Source: Brenneria goodwinii (GTDB lineage: Bacteria; Pseudomonadota; Gammaproteobacteria; Enterobacterales; Enterobacteriaceae). From it: a DNA stretch of 64,000 nucleotides. The notes beneath the pieces were generated by a model. That model ran no database searches, had not been told where the DNA came from, and was given only the letters and a program-made list of their open reading frames with translations. Positions 49,371-58,367 of this stretch are shown here, in pieces (the first letter of the stretch is position 1; each line of letters begins with the position of its first letter). The stretch spans positions 186,001-250,000 of the forward strand of contig NZ_CP014137.1 in NCBI RefSeq assembly GCF_002291445.1. Direction: 5' to 3'. Made by a program: the position numbers and the translations under genes.

Positions 49371-51089
49371 TTATTCCCGTTCCAGACGGGCGTTAATCGC
49401 GTCAATCTCCTGTCGCCACTGGGCCTGAAGTCGCGGCTTCTGGTGTTTTGGCTTACGCGCCAGATCGCCCGCCAATTGGGTTTCCAGCGCGATCAGTTGT
49501 TCCAGCAGGGTGTCGCTGTCCATCTCTGGCTTAGCCGCCGTTGTGGACGATGCGGCGCCGGGCACGTCAACAGCGTTATCACACAAACGTGCGAAAACCG
49601 CCTCAACATCGTGCCACTCGCTCAGTTCGCCATTTTCAACCAGCCAGAAGCGATTACAACTTTGGCTGATTAAATCGCGATCGTGGCTCACCAGCAGTAT
49701 TCCCCCTTCAAATTGCGCCAGCGTTTGCGTCAACGCCTCTTTGCCGTCCATGTCCAGATGGTTGGTTGGCTCATCAAGCATCACCAACCCATAACGCGCC
49801 AGCGACATGCCGACGAACAGTAAGCGCGAACGCTCGCCGCCGCTCAGCGTACTGACTTTTTGCCCATGACGAACCCAGGCAAAACCGGCGCTAATCAACG
49901 CTTTTTGGCGCACGCTCGGCGTCGGCGCAAAGGACTCAAGGGCATCGAACAGCGTATCGTCATCGTTAAGCTGATGCAGCGTTTGGTCGTAATATCCGAT
50001 CGTCACGCGCGGATGGAGCGTCAAACCATCAGACAAACACGATTGTTGGCTATGTTGCCAGATAAGGCGCAACAACGACGATTTCCCACAGCCGTTGCGT
50101 CCCATAATGGCCACGCGATCGCCGCTTTTCAGTCGTGCCAATGGCAGGGTAAAGAGCTGCGGCAGGCCAACAGCGGGGGGAACCGGCAACTGCGTCATTT
50201 CCAGCAGGCGATCGGCCCGCAGCGCGTCGCCCTGTAATGACAGCACCCACTGGCTGCCCGCGGTCACTGCGGTTTGGCTCTCTTTTAGCCGCTCGACCTG
50301 TTTTTCCATCTGCTTTGCCTTACGCGAGAGATCTTCGTTGTCGTAAACCTGACCCCACGTCGCCAGCCGTTTGGCGCTGGCGGTAATGCGGTCGATCTCT
50401 TTTTGTTCGGCTTTTTGCCGGAGAGCGTCAGTCTCATCCCTATCGGCTAGCGCCTGACGCGCGGCGGAACAGGGCAGCGCGAAGCTGTGCAGCGTCCGAT
50501 CTCGCAGAACCCAGGTGGTGTTCGTCACGGCATCCAGCAAGCGACAATCGTGAGAAACCAGTACGAAACTGCCGGGCCAGTGGCGTAAAAAATCCTCCAG
50601 CCACAGCAGTGTCGGTAAGTCCAGATGGTTGCTCGGCTCATCAAGCAGCAGCAGGTCGGGGCGGCGAATTAGCGCCCGCGCCAGCAATAAGCGCGTATGT
50701 TGCCCGCCGCTTAATGTGCCGGCGCACAACGACTGGTCGTTATCATCAAACCCCATTGATGCCAGAAGCGCCTGCGCCTGCCAGCGCTGGCTTTCCCGAT
50801 CCGCCGCCGGCAGCCGAGTCAGCACCGCCTCCAGCATGGTGAGCGGGAACAGATCTTCCGGTAAATGCTGTTCAACACGCGCCAGCAGGCAGCGTCGGGC
50901 AATAGAATACTGACCGGATGTCGGCGGCAATGACCCGTCGAGGACTTTTAGCAGCGTGCTTTTACCGCAGCCGTTGTAACCAATCAGGCCGATGCGGTCG
51001 CCTTTTTTGACGGTAAAAGAGATATCGCGAAACAGCGAACCGAACGCCGTATCGACATGGAGAGATTGTGCAGTTAGTAATGTGCTCAT
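49371..51089 (-). CDS. ABC-F family ATPase (ribosome-associated type)
   Basis: Two ABC domains in one chain of 572 residues and no membrane segments, the ABC-F plan. Domain 1 has Walker A GYNGCGKST (about 38-46), signature LSGGQHTRLLL and Walker B LLLLDEPSNHLD. A basic, helical interdomain linker (about 215-285, KRLATWGQVYDNEDLSRKAKQ) would reach towards the ribosomal P-site tRNA. Domain 2 has GRNGCGKSS, LSGGERSRLLF and LDEPTNHLD. It is not EttA, Uup, YbiT or YheS by length and ends. It may be a housekeeping translation factor or an antibiotic ribosome-protection protein. The leader ORF upstream favours inducible control. Confidence 0.9.
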   Translation of the reverse strand: MSTLLTAQSLHVDTAFGSLFRDISFTVKKGDRIGLIGYNGCGKSTLLKVLDGSLPPTSGQYSIARRCLLARVEQHLPEDLFPLTMLEAVLTRLPAADRESQRWQAQALLASMGFDDNDQSLCAGTLSGGQHTRLLLARALIRRPDLLLLDEPSNHLDLPTLLWLEDFLRHWPGSFVLVSHDCRLLDAVTNTTWVLRDRTLHSFALPCSAARQALADRDETDALRQKAEQKEIDRITASAKRLATWGQVYDNEDLSRKAKQMEKQVERLKESQTAVTAGSQWVLSLQGDALRADRLLEMTQLPVPPAVGLPQLFTLPLARLKSGDRVAIMGRNGCGKSSLLRLIWQHSQQSCLSDGLTLHPRVTIGYYDQTLHQLNDDDTLFDALESFAPTPSVRQKALISAGFAWVRHGQKVSTLSGGERSRLLFVGMSLARYGLVMLDEPTNHLDMDGKEALTQTLAQFEGGILLVSHDRDLISQSCNRFWLVENGELSEWHDVEAVFARLCDNAVDVPGAASSTTAAKPEMDSDTLLEQLIALETQLAGDLARKPKHQKPRLQAQWRQEIDAINARLERE

Positions 51090-51095
51090 TGCTTA

Positions 51096-51228
51096 CTCAA
51101 GAGTTACAGGCATGCATATGCCTCGTCAAACATCGCTGACGATAACTCGGTAAGCCCGAGAGAAGGGATTCAGTAGTGGACTTCGCTCAAGCCAAAGTTA
51201 TCGCAGCACGAAACCGATAACGCTTGAG
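51096..51228 (-). promoter_or_regulatory. Putative attenuator: competing hairpins before the ABC-F gene
   Basis: In mRNA order, CTCAAGC-GTTATCG (51228-51215) pairs with CGATAAC (51203-51197) and GCTTGAG (51192-51186); this hairpin spans the leader stop codon. CGATAAC can instead pair with GTTATCG at 51146-51140. That second pairing would break two further stems: CTCGG/CCGAG (51160-51146) and CGTCA/TGACG (51141-51124). CTTGAG (51101-51096), just before the ABC-F ATG, is also complementary to CTCAAG in the first arm. Mutually exclusive stems suit attenuation; function is inferred. Confidence 0.6.
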
Positions 51229-51281
51229 TGGCGACGATCGCCAAAGTGATGTGAAGTGTAAAACAGTTCACAGCGCAGCAT
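51198..51281 (-). CDS. Leader peptide of the ABC-F gene (27 aa)
   Basis: A 27-codon frame with a perfect AGGAGG (51293-51288) six bases before its ATG. It is thus far better placed for initiation than the ABC-F gene itself. The peptide begins MLRCELFYTSHHF and ends IGFVLR, with a His/Arg-rich middle (GDRRHSS). Its last third codes for the first arms of the attenuator hairpin and its stop lies in the opposite arm. A possible -10 (TACAAT, 51331-51326) lies upstream. No homologue is known to me; it is called on initiation signal and position. Confidence 0.65.
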   Translation of the reverse strand: MLRCELFYTSHHFGDRRHSSVIGFVLR

Positions 51282-51578
51282 AGTTATCCTCCTTTTTATT
51301 TTCCAGTATGTGATTCGGTGAATGAATTGTAGCGGGAGTTGAATGCCTTGGCTATGGCGAGTAGGCATCGGGGCGTTGCCGTTTATCCGCCTATTTTTAT
51401 TAATTCGTTTACAGCATAATTACAACTCAACCCATAATTCGGGGCGGCTACCCGGCTTTTTCTGATTGTTATCAGCGATCCTGACGATCGTGACATTGTG
51501 CGCTTCTCGCTGTTTCGGCGATCCGCTACACTGCATAACAGAATATGATGATGTCACCGGACAAATTGAGAGGATTCC

Positions 51579-52163
51579 ATGTATCAGGACTTAATCCGTA
51601 GTGAGCTGAACGAAGCGGCGGAAACGCTGAATGCGTTTTTGAGTGATGATGCGAATATTCAGTCTATTCAAAATGCTGCGGTATTACTGGCCGACGCATT
51701 TAAATCAGGCGGGAAAGTCATTTCCTGCGGTAATGGCGGTTCGCACTGCGATGCGATGCATTTTGCCGAAGAGCTGACCGGCCGCTATCGGGAAAATCGT
51801 CCGGGCTACCCGGCGATCGCCATTTCCGACCCAAGCCATCTTTCCTGCGTCAGCAACGACTTTGGCTATGACTTTGTCTTTTCTCGCTATATTGAATCGC
51901 TGGGCCGTGAAGGCGATGTGCTGCTGGGGATATCAACCTCGGGTAATTCCGGCAATATCATTAAAGCGATTGCGGCGGCGAAAGCTAAAGGCATGAAGGT
52001 TATCACGCTGACGGGTAAAGACGGCGGCAAAATGGCCGGTACGGCGGATGTGGAAATTCGCGTGCCCCATTTTGGTTACGCTGACCGTATTCAGGAAATT
52101 CATATCAAGGCGATTCATATCCTGATCCAACTGATCGAAAAAGAAATGGTTGCTAACAGATAA
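51579..52163 (+). CDS. gmhA: Sedoheptulose-7-phosphate isomerase
   Basis: Converts sedoheptulose 7-phosphate to D-glycero-D-manno-heptose 7-phosphate for lipopolysaccharide inner core. The 194 residues match E. coli GmhA (192). SIS-domain motifs are [38 protein letters not shown] and the catalytic-site region [21 protein letters not shown]. gagagga lies upstream of the ATG. It is followed by yafJ 34 bp later, as in E. coli. Confidence 0.96.
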   Translation: MYQDLIRSELNEAAETLNAFLSDDANIQSIQNAAVLLADAFKSGGKVISCGNGGSHCDAMHFAEELTGRYRENRPGYPAIAISDPSHLSCVSNDFGYDFVFSRYIESLGREGDVLLGISTSGNSGNIIKAIAAAKAKGMKVITLTGKDGGKMAGTADVEIRVPHFGYADRIQEIHIKAIHILIQLIEKEMVANR

Positions 52164-52197
52164 CGGAAAACACACAAGAGAGGTTAAGAGATTTACC

Positions 52198-52965
52198 ATG
52201 TGTGAACTGCTTGGGATGAGCGCAAATGTACCGACTGATATCTGTTTCAGTTTTACCGGGTTGGTGCAGCGTGGCGGTCTGACAGGGCCGCACCGGGACG
52301 GTTGGGGAATTACGTTTTATGAAGGACATGGCTGCCGGACGTTCAAGGATCCCCTGCCAAGTTGTAGCTCGCCGATAGCCCGGTTGGTGCAGGACTATCC
52401 CATCAAATCTTGTGCTGTGGTATCGCATATTCGTCAGGCGAACCGGGGAGCCGTGTCGCTGGAAAATACCCATCCGTTTACTCGTGAACTCTGGGGCAGA
52501 AACTGGACGTTCGCCCATAACGGGCAATTAAAAGGGTATCGTTCGTTAAAAACCGGCACATTCCGGCCGGTTGGACAGACGGACAGCGAATATGCGTTCT
52601 GTTGGCTGCTATATCAACTGTCGCAACGCTATCCGCGCACGCCGGGAAACTGGCCCGCGGTGTTTCGGTATATTGCCCAACAGGCGGATTTCTTGCGGAA
52701 AAAAGGCGTGTTTAACATGCTGCTGTCCGACGGGCAATTTGTGATGGGGTACTGCTCCACCAATCTTTATTGGATCACCCGGCGCGCGCCGTTCGGTAAA
52801 GCGACGTTGTTGGATCAGGATGTGGAAATTGATTTTCAGCAACAGACGACGCCGAATGACGTCGTCACGGTGTTGGCGACGCAGCCGCTGACAGGAAACG
52901 AAACCTGGCACAAGATCATGCCAGGCGAATTCGTCTTATTTTGTTTCGGTGAACGCGTAATTTGA
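52198..52965 (+). CDS. yafJ: Class II glutamine amidotransferase YafJ
   Basis: Ntn-hydrolase fold glutaminase-type protein of 255 residues, as in E. coli. Cys2 (MCELLGMSAN) is the nucleophile. Other GATase2 features are GPHRDGWGITFYEG, SHIRQANRG, NTHPFTRELWGRNWTFAHNGQL and GQTDSEYAFCWLL. The ATG at 52198 puts Cys at position 2; longer frames do not. The partner pathway is unknown. Its 3' end overlaps that of yafK by 30 bp. Confidence 0.93.
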   Translation: MCELLGMSANVPTDICFSFTGLVQRGGLTGPHRDGWGITFYEGHGCRTFKDPLPSCSSPIARLVQDYPIKSCAVVSHIRQANRGAVSLENTHPFTRELWGRNWTFAHNGQLKGYRSLKTGTFRPVGQTDSEYAFCWLLYQLSQRYPRTPGNWPAVFRYIAQQADFLRKKGVFNMLLSDGQFVMGYCSTNLYWITRRAPFGKATLLDQDVEIDFQQQTTPNDVVTVLATQPLTGNETWHKIMPGEFVLFCFGERVI

Positions 52966-53658
52966 GACAGGCTTGCTGGTCATCAACGGCGCATTGACGA
53001 CGTACTGTCCGTTGAAAACCGTGATGGCCGGTGGCTGGTAGTGTTGATTGAAATAAGCATAGCCCGGTTGCAACTGACGCCAGAAAGCGTAATAGCTGGA
53101 ATTACGGTGGCGTTGCATGTTTTTTTCCGTCATGCGGAACGGATAAATGGCGAGCTCTATTTTCACCTGCCCGTTAAGCAGTGCCTGTTCGGCATAACGA
53201 TAGATCTCGTCAATGTAATTATTGGTCATGGCATAGCAGCCCACGGAAACGCATTCTCCGTGGATCATCAGATAACGGCCGGAATAACCTTGTGATTTAT
53301 CATATTCGTTGGGAAAACCAATATTGATCGCCCGATAATAACGGCTGTCTGGTTTGAGCTGGCGAAGATCAACCTGATAGAAACCCTCAGGGCTTTTCAA
53401 ATCACCCTCAGCACGTTTTGGCCCAAGGCCGCCCGAATATTTACAAATTGGGTAATTCTCCAATAAGCGATATTCATTTCCTACTTTTGCGTAGAGTTCT
53501 AATACTCTCTCTTCTTTAAATATCTGAATATAGATCGGAGAGCCCAATAATTGCCGCTTTAAGTCTTTTGCTATCGGCGCGGGTTCGCTGGCAGCGCAGG
53601 TAACGGCAAGGGATGGCAAAAAAAACAACATCGCAAATGACAGCGCGATTTTTTGCAT
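52936..53658 (-). CDS. yafK: L,D-transpeptidase-family amidase YafK (LdtF/DpaA)
   Basis: Periplasmic YkuD-domain protein. The E. coli enzyme cuts Braun lipoprotein from peptidoglycan. The ATG at 53658 gives a signal peptide MQKIALSFAMLFFLPSLAVTCA and 240 residues in all (E. coli 246). The YkuD catalytic motif is MIHGECVSVGCYAM (His, Ser-x-Gly-Cys). YSGGLGPKRAEGDLKSPEGFY is also conserved. Convergent with yafJ. Confidence 0.93.
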   Translation of the reverse strand: MQKIALSFAMLFFLPSLAVTCAASEPAPIAKDLKRQLLGSPIYIQIFKEERVLELYAKVGNEYRLLENYPICKYSGGLGPKRAEGDLKSPEGFYQVDLRQLKPDSRYYRAINIGFPNEYDKSQGYSGRYLMIHGECVSVGCYAMTNNYIDEIYRYAEQALLNGQVKIELAIYPFRMTEKNMQRHRNSSYYAFWRQLQPGYAYFNQHYQPPAITVFNGQYVVNAPLMTSKPVSNYAFTETK

Positions 53659-54081
53659 TGTGGATCCTGGTGAAATAAAAGCTGTGCTACATAAACAACG
53701 GGTACGACGTTGGTTGTCCCGTATTCCTTTGCCATTAGGCGAATATATATCCAATAGATTTCGCATTGCATCAAGACGGCGGCCGCGTTAATCCCCAGGA
53801 ACTTACACCAGTCAGTGACCGGATGAATAAGGGAAGCCAACACAGATACAGTTTGAAAGATGAAGGATATAAAACGTTTTCACATTATCACTGCCTTAAT
53901 TTTAATCAAGAGTGAAAACCGATAAAAAAGGTAAATTTATGGCGGAAGTCGCGCAAAGCGGTTTACCAGACTCCCTGGTAATAAAGAGGACAGCCTTTAA
54001 GGGATAACCGTTTTACGGAAATGCCGTTTTTTGCTGTCCATTGTTTATTCAGCTTTAGCGAGCCAAGTGTGCAATCCGCGA
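53659..54081. other. Intergenic region between yafK and yafE
   Basis: No gene seen in these 423 bases. A half ERIC element lies at 53833-53872. In E. coli this neighbourhood carries the dinJ-yafQ toxin pair and other genes; I see no trace of them here. Confidence 0.55.
53833..53872 (-). repeat. Half ERIC element
   Basis: gaagccaacacagatacagtttgaaagatgaaggatata resembles the complement of the first ERIC arm. The other arm is missing. Confidence 0.5.
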
Positions 54082-54855
54082 TTACAATTTTGTCGCTTCG
54101 AACATCATAATATCCGTTACAAAAGAGCCGTCATCCCGCACTTCAAAATGCTGAGCGACTTCCCCGGCCAGCGTTTTTTGCAGTTCGCGGATCGCGACGG
54201 CGAAATGTTCGGGCGTTCGCATGCGCGCGATCCAACTGCTGAACTCCAGCCTCAGACGATCGCTGGTGACGTTACGCACGATAAATCCGGCATCGGTAAA
54301 CATCGTCAGCCATTCGCCGGGCGAGTAATCGCGTACGTGAGAGGTATCACGCAGTTTCTCCACGGTCTGCAAGTAGACATCCAGCAACGGATGTCCCGGC
54401 GATACCACATCCATCATGATGACCTGACCGCCCGGTTTCAGAACCCTGCGGATTTCACGCAGCGCCTGTCCGACATCATGCCAGTGGTGGGCGGAGTAGC
54501 GGCTGATAACGATATCGGCGCTGGCATCGGCAAACGGCAGCGACTCGGCGACGCCTTGTTGGGTGCGGATGTTGGTCAGGCCTTTCTGTTCGGCGGCCTG
54601 GGCGACGACATCCAGCATTTGGGCGGAAAGATCATAGGCCACCACGTTCGCCACCGCCGGCGCCGCGACGAAACTGGCGTGCCCGGCGCCACATCCCAGA
54701 TCGATAACGCTGGCATGGGGGAAGGATGCTAATAACGCAGACAGCCGCTCCAGATCCTTGCCCTGCGCATGCACCGAACTGGTTAGGTAGTTTTGTGCCT
54801 GTGAACCGAACTGGCGTTCGACGCTGCTGCTGTGACTCTGTTTACTTTCCATCAT
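54082..54855 (-). CDS. yafE: SAM-dependent methyltransferase YafE
   Basis: Class I methyltransferase of 257 residues, related to UbiE. The SAM site is VIDLGCGAGHASF (motif I), followed by AYDLSAQML and the conserved SRYSAHHWHDVG and LKPGGQVIMMDV. Substrate is unknown. The C-terminal part (FSSWIARMRTPEHF) matches E. coli YafE. Divergent from dinB. Confidence 0.9.
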   Translation of the reverse strand: MMESKQSHSSSVERQFGSQAQNYLTSSVHAQGKDLERLSALLASFPHASVIDLGCGAGHASFVAAPAVANVVAYDLSAQMLDVVAQAAEQKGLTNIRTQQGVAESLPFADASADIVISRYSAHHWHDVGQALREIRRVLKPGGQVIMMDVVSPGHPLLDVYLQTVEKLRDTSHVRDYSPGEWLTMFTDAGFIVRNVTSDRLRLEFSSWIARMRTPEHFAVAIRELQKTLAGEVAQHFEVRDDGSFVTDIMMFEATKL

Positions 54856-54957
54856 GCTTCTCTTATCTGGTGAGACTACGGCTTAAAATAATTATGGCGA
54901 GGTTAACGCGAAGACAACATCGGCAAGTCTCTCCAACTTGTGTATGCGAATCAAGAT

Positions 54958-54973
54958 ATGTATATTTGTACAG
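54958..54973. promoter_or_regulatory. LexA box upstream of dinB
   Basis: ATG-TATATTTGTA-CAG differs by one base from the LexA core CTG-N10-CAG, with the expected TA-rich centre. It lies 18 bp before the dinB start, so SOS control is likely. Confidence 0.65.
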
Positions 54974-54990
54974 TGTCGTGAGGGGGAAGC

Positions 54991-56049
54991 ATGCGCAAAA
55001 TTATTCATGTCGATATGGACTGCTTTTATGCGGCGATTGAGATGCGTGATAATCCGCGGCTGCGTGATATCCCTTTGGCGATCGGCGGCAGCGCCGACCG
55101 CCGCGGCGTGATCAGTACCGCTAATTATCCGGCTCGGCGTTATGGCGTTCGTAGCGCGATGGCGACGGCAACCGCCTTGCGTTTGTGCCCGCAACTGACC
55201 TTACTCTCCGGGCGCATGGAAGTCTATAAAGCCGCTTCCCGCCAGATACGCGATATCTTCGCGCGTTATACTTCGCTGATTGAACCGCTTTCCCTTGATG
55301 AAGCCTATCTGGATGTTACCGATAGTCCTCACTGCAACGGTTCCGCAACGCTGATGGCGGAAGAGATCCGGCAGGTTATTTTCGATGAGCTTAACCTGAC
55401 GGCATCGGCGGGAGTGGCTCCCGTCAAGTTTCTGGCCAAAGTCGCCTCCGAACTGAATAAACCGAATGGTCTGTACGTCATTACGCCGGCTAAGATGGAG
55501 GCGTTTTTACTGCAATTGCCGTTAGCGAAGATCCCCGGCGTCGGTAAAGTGACGGCGAAACGGTTGGAAGAGAAGGGCATGCTGACCTGCGCCGATGTGC
55601 GCAATCATGATCTGGCGGAGTTATTAAAGGGCTTCGGTAAGTTTGGCCGGGTTCTGTGGGAGCGTTGCCACGGCATTGATGAACGCGCCGTATCGCCGGA
55701 CCGGTTACGCAAGTCGGTTGGCGTTGAGAAAACGCTGGCGCAGGATATTCATCACTGGCATGAGTGTGAAGGTTTAATCGAGCAGCTCTATCAGGAACTT
55801 GAAGTCCGTTTAAAACGGGTAAAGCCCGATCTGCACATCGCGCGCCAGGGGGTAAAACTGAAGTTTGATGACTTTCGTCAGACCACGCAGGAGCACGTAT
55901 GGCCGGTGCTGAACAAACAGGATTTGCTTACGCTGGCGCAGCAAACCTGGGAAGAGCGGCGCGATAAGCGCGGCGTGAGGCTGGTGGGGTTACATGTCAC
56001 GCTGCTCGATCCGCAAATTGAGCGCCAATTGGTGTTGAACTGGGAATAA
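54991..56049 (+). CDS. dinB: DNA polymerase IV
   Basis: Y-family translesion polymerase, 352 residues (E. coli 351). Catalytic motifs are [12 protein letters not shown] with the steric-gate Phe and SLDEAYLDV with the acidic pair. Helix-hairpin-helix motifs around [19 protein letters not shown] bind DNA, and the little-finger domain follows. The C-terminus QLVLNWE fits a beta-clamp-binding end (E. coli QLVLGL). SOS-regulated through the LexA box at 54958-54973. Confidence 0.96.
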   Translation: MRKIIHVDMDCFYAAIEMRDNPRLRDIPLAIGGSADRRGVISTANYPARRYGVRSAMATATALRLCPQLTLLSGRMEVYKAASRQIRDIFARYTSLIEPLSLDEAYLDVTDSPHCNGSATLMAEEIRQVIFDELNLTASAGVAPVKFLAKVASELNKPNGLYVITPAKMEAFLLQLPLAKIPGVGKVTAKRLEEKGMLTCADVRNHDLAELLKGFGKFGRVLWERCHGIDERAVSPDRLRKSVGVEKTLAQDIHHWHECEGLIEQLYQELEVRLKRVKPDLHIARQGVKLKFDDFRQTTQEHVWPVLNKQDLLTLAQQTWEERRDKRGVRLVGLHVTLLDPQIERQLVLNWE

Positions 56050-56069
56050 GCGGCTTCGAAAAGCCGCTT
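56048..56069. terminator. Hairpin between convergent dinB and pepD
   Basis: AAGCGGCTT and AAGCCGCTT with a CGAA loop, overlapping the dinB stop codon. No T-run follows on either strand, so it may be a weak terminator or a 3' stabiliser. Confidence 0.5.
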
Positions 56070-56077
56070 GGTATTGG

Positions 56078-57538
56078 TCAGGCGCGTTCGGGGATAGCCT
56101 TCAGCAATGCGGTCAGCAACTGCCAGTATTGACCGACGCTGGCGATATGCACCTGTTCGTCCGGCGAGTGAGGCCCGGTGATGGTCGGCCCGATGGAAAC
56201 CATATCCATATCGGGATACGGTTTTTTGAACAATCCGCATTCCAGGCCCGCGTGGATAACCATCACATTCGGCGTTTTGTTAAACAATTTCTGGTAGGTT
56301 TCCCGAACCAACTGCATCACCTGGGATGTGGCATCAGGTTGCCAGCCGGGATAGCCGCCTTTCGGAGTAGTCTGCGCACCGGCCAACTGGCCCAGGGACG
56401 TCAGTGTGCCGACTACGGCATCTTTACCGCTGTCGATCAGCGAGCGAATCAGGCAGTTAATTTCCGCGTGGTTTTCATCCATGGTCACCACGCCGATATT
56501 CAGCGACGTTTCCACGACGCCCTTCACCACGTCGCTCATGCGGATGACGCCGTTCGGCATGGCGTTCAGCAAGGCCAGCAGCCGCGTGCCGATGTCTTTG
56601 GTCAACGCCTGAGCATGGCTGTCCGATGCTTCTAGCTGCAGCGTCAGGTTTTTCTCCACCACCGCCAGTTCGTTTTTCAGCACCGACAGATATTCCTGAC
56701 TTTGTGCCTTGAACTGTTCGACATTGGCCGCCGGCAATGCCAGCGTGGCAAACGCCTCTCGCGGGATGGCGTTGCGCAGCGTACCGCCATTCAGATCCAG
56801 AATACGAATATCCAGCTTATCCGCCTGTTCGAACAGGAAGCGCGCCAGCAATTTATTGGCGTTACCTAAACCGAGATGAATATCGCAGCCGGAGTGGCCG
56901 CCTTTCAGCCCCTTGAGGGTCAGTTTCAGCGTTTGATAACCGGCGGGCAACGCTTCGCGCACTAACGGCAGGCGGGTAATGAAGTCGATACCGCCCGCGC
57001 AGCCCATGTAAACTTCGCCTTCTTCTTCTGAGTCGGTATTAATCAGAATTTCACCCTGTAACCAGTTGGCTTGCAGACCGAACGCCCCGTCCATGCCCGA
57101 TTCCTCGGTCATGGTCAGCAGCACTTCCAACGGACCATGCTTCACGCCGTTATCAGACAGCACCGCCAACGCGGAAGCCATGCCAATGCCGTTATCCGCG
57201 CCCAGCGTGGTGCCGCGCGCTTTTACCCACTCGCCGTCAATGTACGGTTGGATCGGATCTTTGGTGAAATCATGTTCGGTGTCGTTATTTTTCTGCGGCA
57301 CCATATCCAGATGCGCCTGCAAAACGACCGGTTTACGATTTTCCATCCCCGGCGTCGCCGCTTTACGCAGCAGAATATTACCAACCCGATCGCGCTCGGC
57401 ATGAATGCCTTTCTCTTTCGCCCATGCAAGGATATGTGCGGCAAGCGCTTCTTCATGATAAGACGGATGGGGAATGGAACAGATTTTGGCAAAAATGTCC
57501 CACAGAGGTTGTGGGGCAAGTTGAGACAGTTCAGACAC
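56078..57538 (-). CDS. pepD: Aminoacyl-histidine dipeptidase (peptidase D)
   Basis: Zinc metallopeptidase of the M20 family that cleaves Xaa-His dipeptides in the cytosol. Metal-ligand motifs are VLQAHLDMVPQ, TTLGADNGIGMA, TMTEESGMDGAFG, INTDSEEEG and IHAGLECGLF. The GTG at 57538 is chosen: it starts VSELSQLAPQPLWD, the E. coli N-terminus, and aaggag lies nine bases upstream. A longer ATG frame from 57562 would bury that site. Length 486 (E. coli 485). Confidence 0.95.
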   Translation of the reverse strand: MSELSQLAPQPLWDIFAKICSIPHPSYHEEALAAHILAWAKEKGIHAERDRVGNILLRKAATPGMENRKPVVLQAHLDMVPQKNNDTEHDFTKDPIQPYIDGEWVKARGTTLGADNGIGMASALAVLSDNGVKHGPLEVLLTMTEESGMDGAFGLQANWLQGEILINTDSEEEGEVYMGCAGGIDFITRLPLVREALPAGYQTLKLTLKGLKGGHSGCDIHLGLGNANKLLARFLFEQADKLDIRILDLNGGTLRNAIPREAFATLALPAANVEQFKAQSQEYLSVLKNELAVVEKNLTLQLEASDSHAQALTKDIGTRLLALLNAMPNGVIRMSDVVKGVVETSLNIGVVTMDENHAEINCLIRSLIDSGKDAVVGTLTSLGQLAGAQTTPKGGYPGWQPDATSQVMQLVRETYQKLFNKTPNVMVIHAGLECGLFKKPYPDMDMVSIGPTITGPHSPDEQVHIASVGQYWQLLTALLKAIPERA

Positions 57539-58004
57539 TATTAAAGTCTCCTTGTTCAGCACATAGGCGCAACAGGTTGAAAGTTAATCACTATCAGCCA
57601 TCTATACTCTACATCATTCGAGTCGCAAGGGAGCTTACGCCAGCAATGACTCGGCGAGCGACAAATCTGCCGATGGCGGCCCTACAAGGGCAAGGCCAGG
57701 GGATAAGCCGGGTAACCAAGCCAACACACATGCAGCTTGAAGTATGGCGAGTATATAGGTTCATCTTCAGACCGCCGACCGGCGGTTTCCTGAAATCTAC
57801 CGGGTTTCACATGGCGTCTTGCAACAGAATATCACTTTCCGCACAGGGTAGGGGAAGTTGCCGTTAAAAACCGAAGCCGCTTTAAACCGGCCGGCAATAA
57901 AAATGCGCAGGGAAAGGCATAGCTTGAAGGTCAGATGGCCTGACCTTACCGAATGAATAACGCGATAGGAAAATAATATGGCGGAGAGTGGCCGCTCAGA
58001 AAGG
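57539..58004. other. Intergenic region between pepD and a membrane protein gene
   Basis: No confident gene. A large ERIC-like element (57603-57755) takes up a third of it. A 147-codon plus-strand frame (57424-57867) mostly reads through pepD and the repeat and is not called. Confidence 0.6.
57603..57755 (-). repeat. ERIC-like element with altered centre
   Basis: tatactctacatcattcgagtcgcaag and aagccaacacacatgcagcttgaagtatggcgagtata are the two ERIC ends. The middle is about 26 bp longer than canonical and contains an extra palindromic block (ggccctacaagggcaaggcc). Confidence 0.7.
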
Positions 58005-58367
58005 TTAAATATTCGAACCTGCGTGATGGTGGATTGTCACCCTGTCCCCCACCGACAATACCCGGTATTCAACCTCGGTGGTTTCAACCTGATAGCGCTG
58101 CCCGTTGGCTTCGACATCCAGAATAAACTTCTCGCTTTCCAACGTATGCACAGGAATATAGCTGTAAAAATTATCAATCAAGGTGAGCGTCTTTTGTGCG
58201 GGAAGATGGTAGCGGCGGACGATTTTCCCTGGTAATGCTTCAGGTTTCTTCCACAGAACCTGGAAACTGGCGGCGAATTCGTTATAAAACAGCGCAATCA
58301 GTCCAATGACTAAAACAGTGCTGATCACAGTGAGCTGTTCTTGCACCAAAACATAAAATTCGGTCAT
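58005..58367 (-). CDS. Small membrane-anchored protein of unknown function
   Basis: I do not recognise a named family. The 120 residues contain one clear membrane segment (about 12-32, LTVISTVLVIGLIALFYNEF). A C-terminal strand-rich domain of about 75 residues follows (KIVRRYHLP, FILDVEANGQRYQVETTEVEYRVLSVGDRVTI). The pattern of a beta-domain ending in YRVLSVGDRVTIH recalls the DUF2500/YhhM-type membrane-anchored domains, but similarity by eye is weak. Divergent from gpt. Confidence 0.7.
   Translation of the reverse strand: MTEFYVLVQEQLTVISTVLVIGLIALFYNEFAASFQVLWKKPEALPGKIVRRYHLPAQKTLTLIDNFYSYIPVHTLESEKFILDVEANGQRYQVETTEVEYRVLSVGDRVTIHHHAGSNI

Noticed and set aside
54031..54732. 233-codon plus-strand frame opposite yafE
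   Set aside because: It is the antisense of a clear methyltransferase gene with strong SAM motifs.
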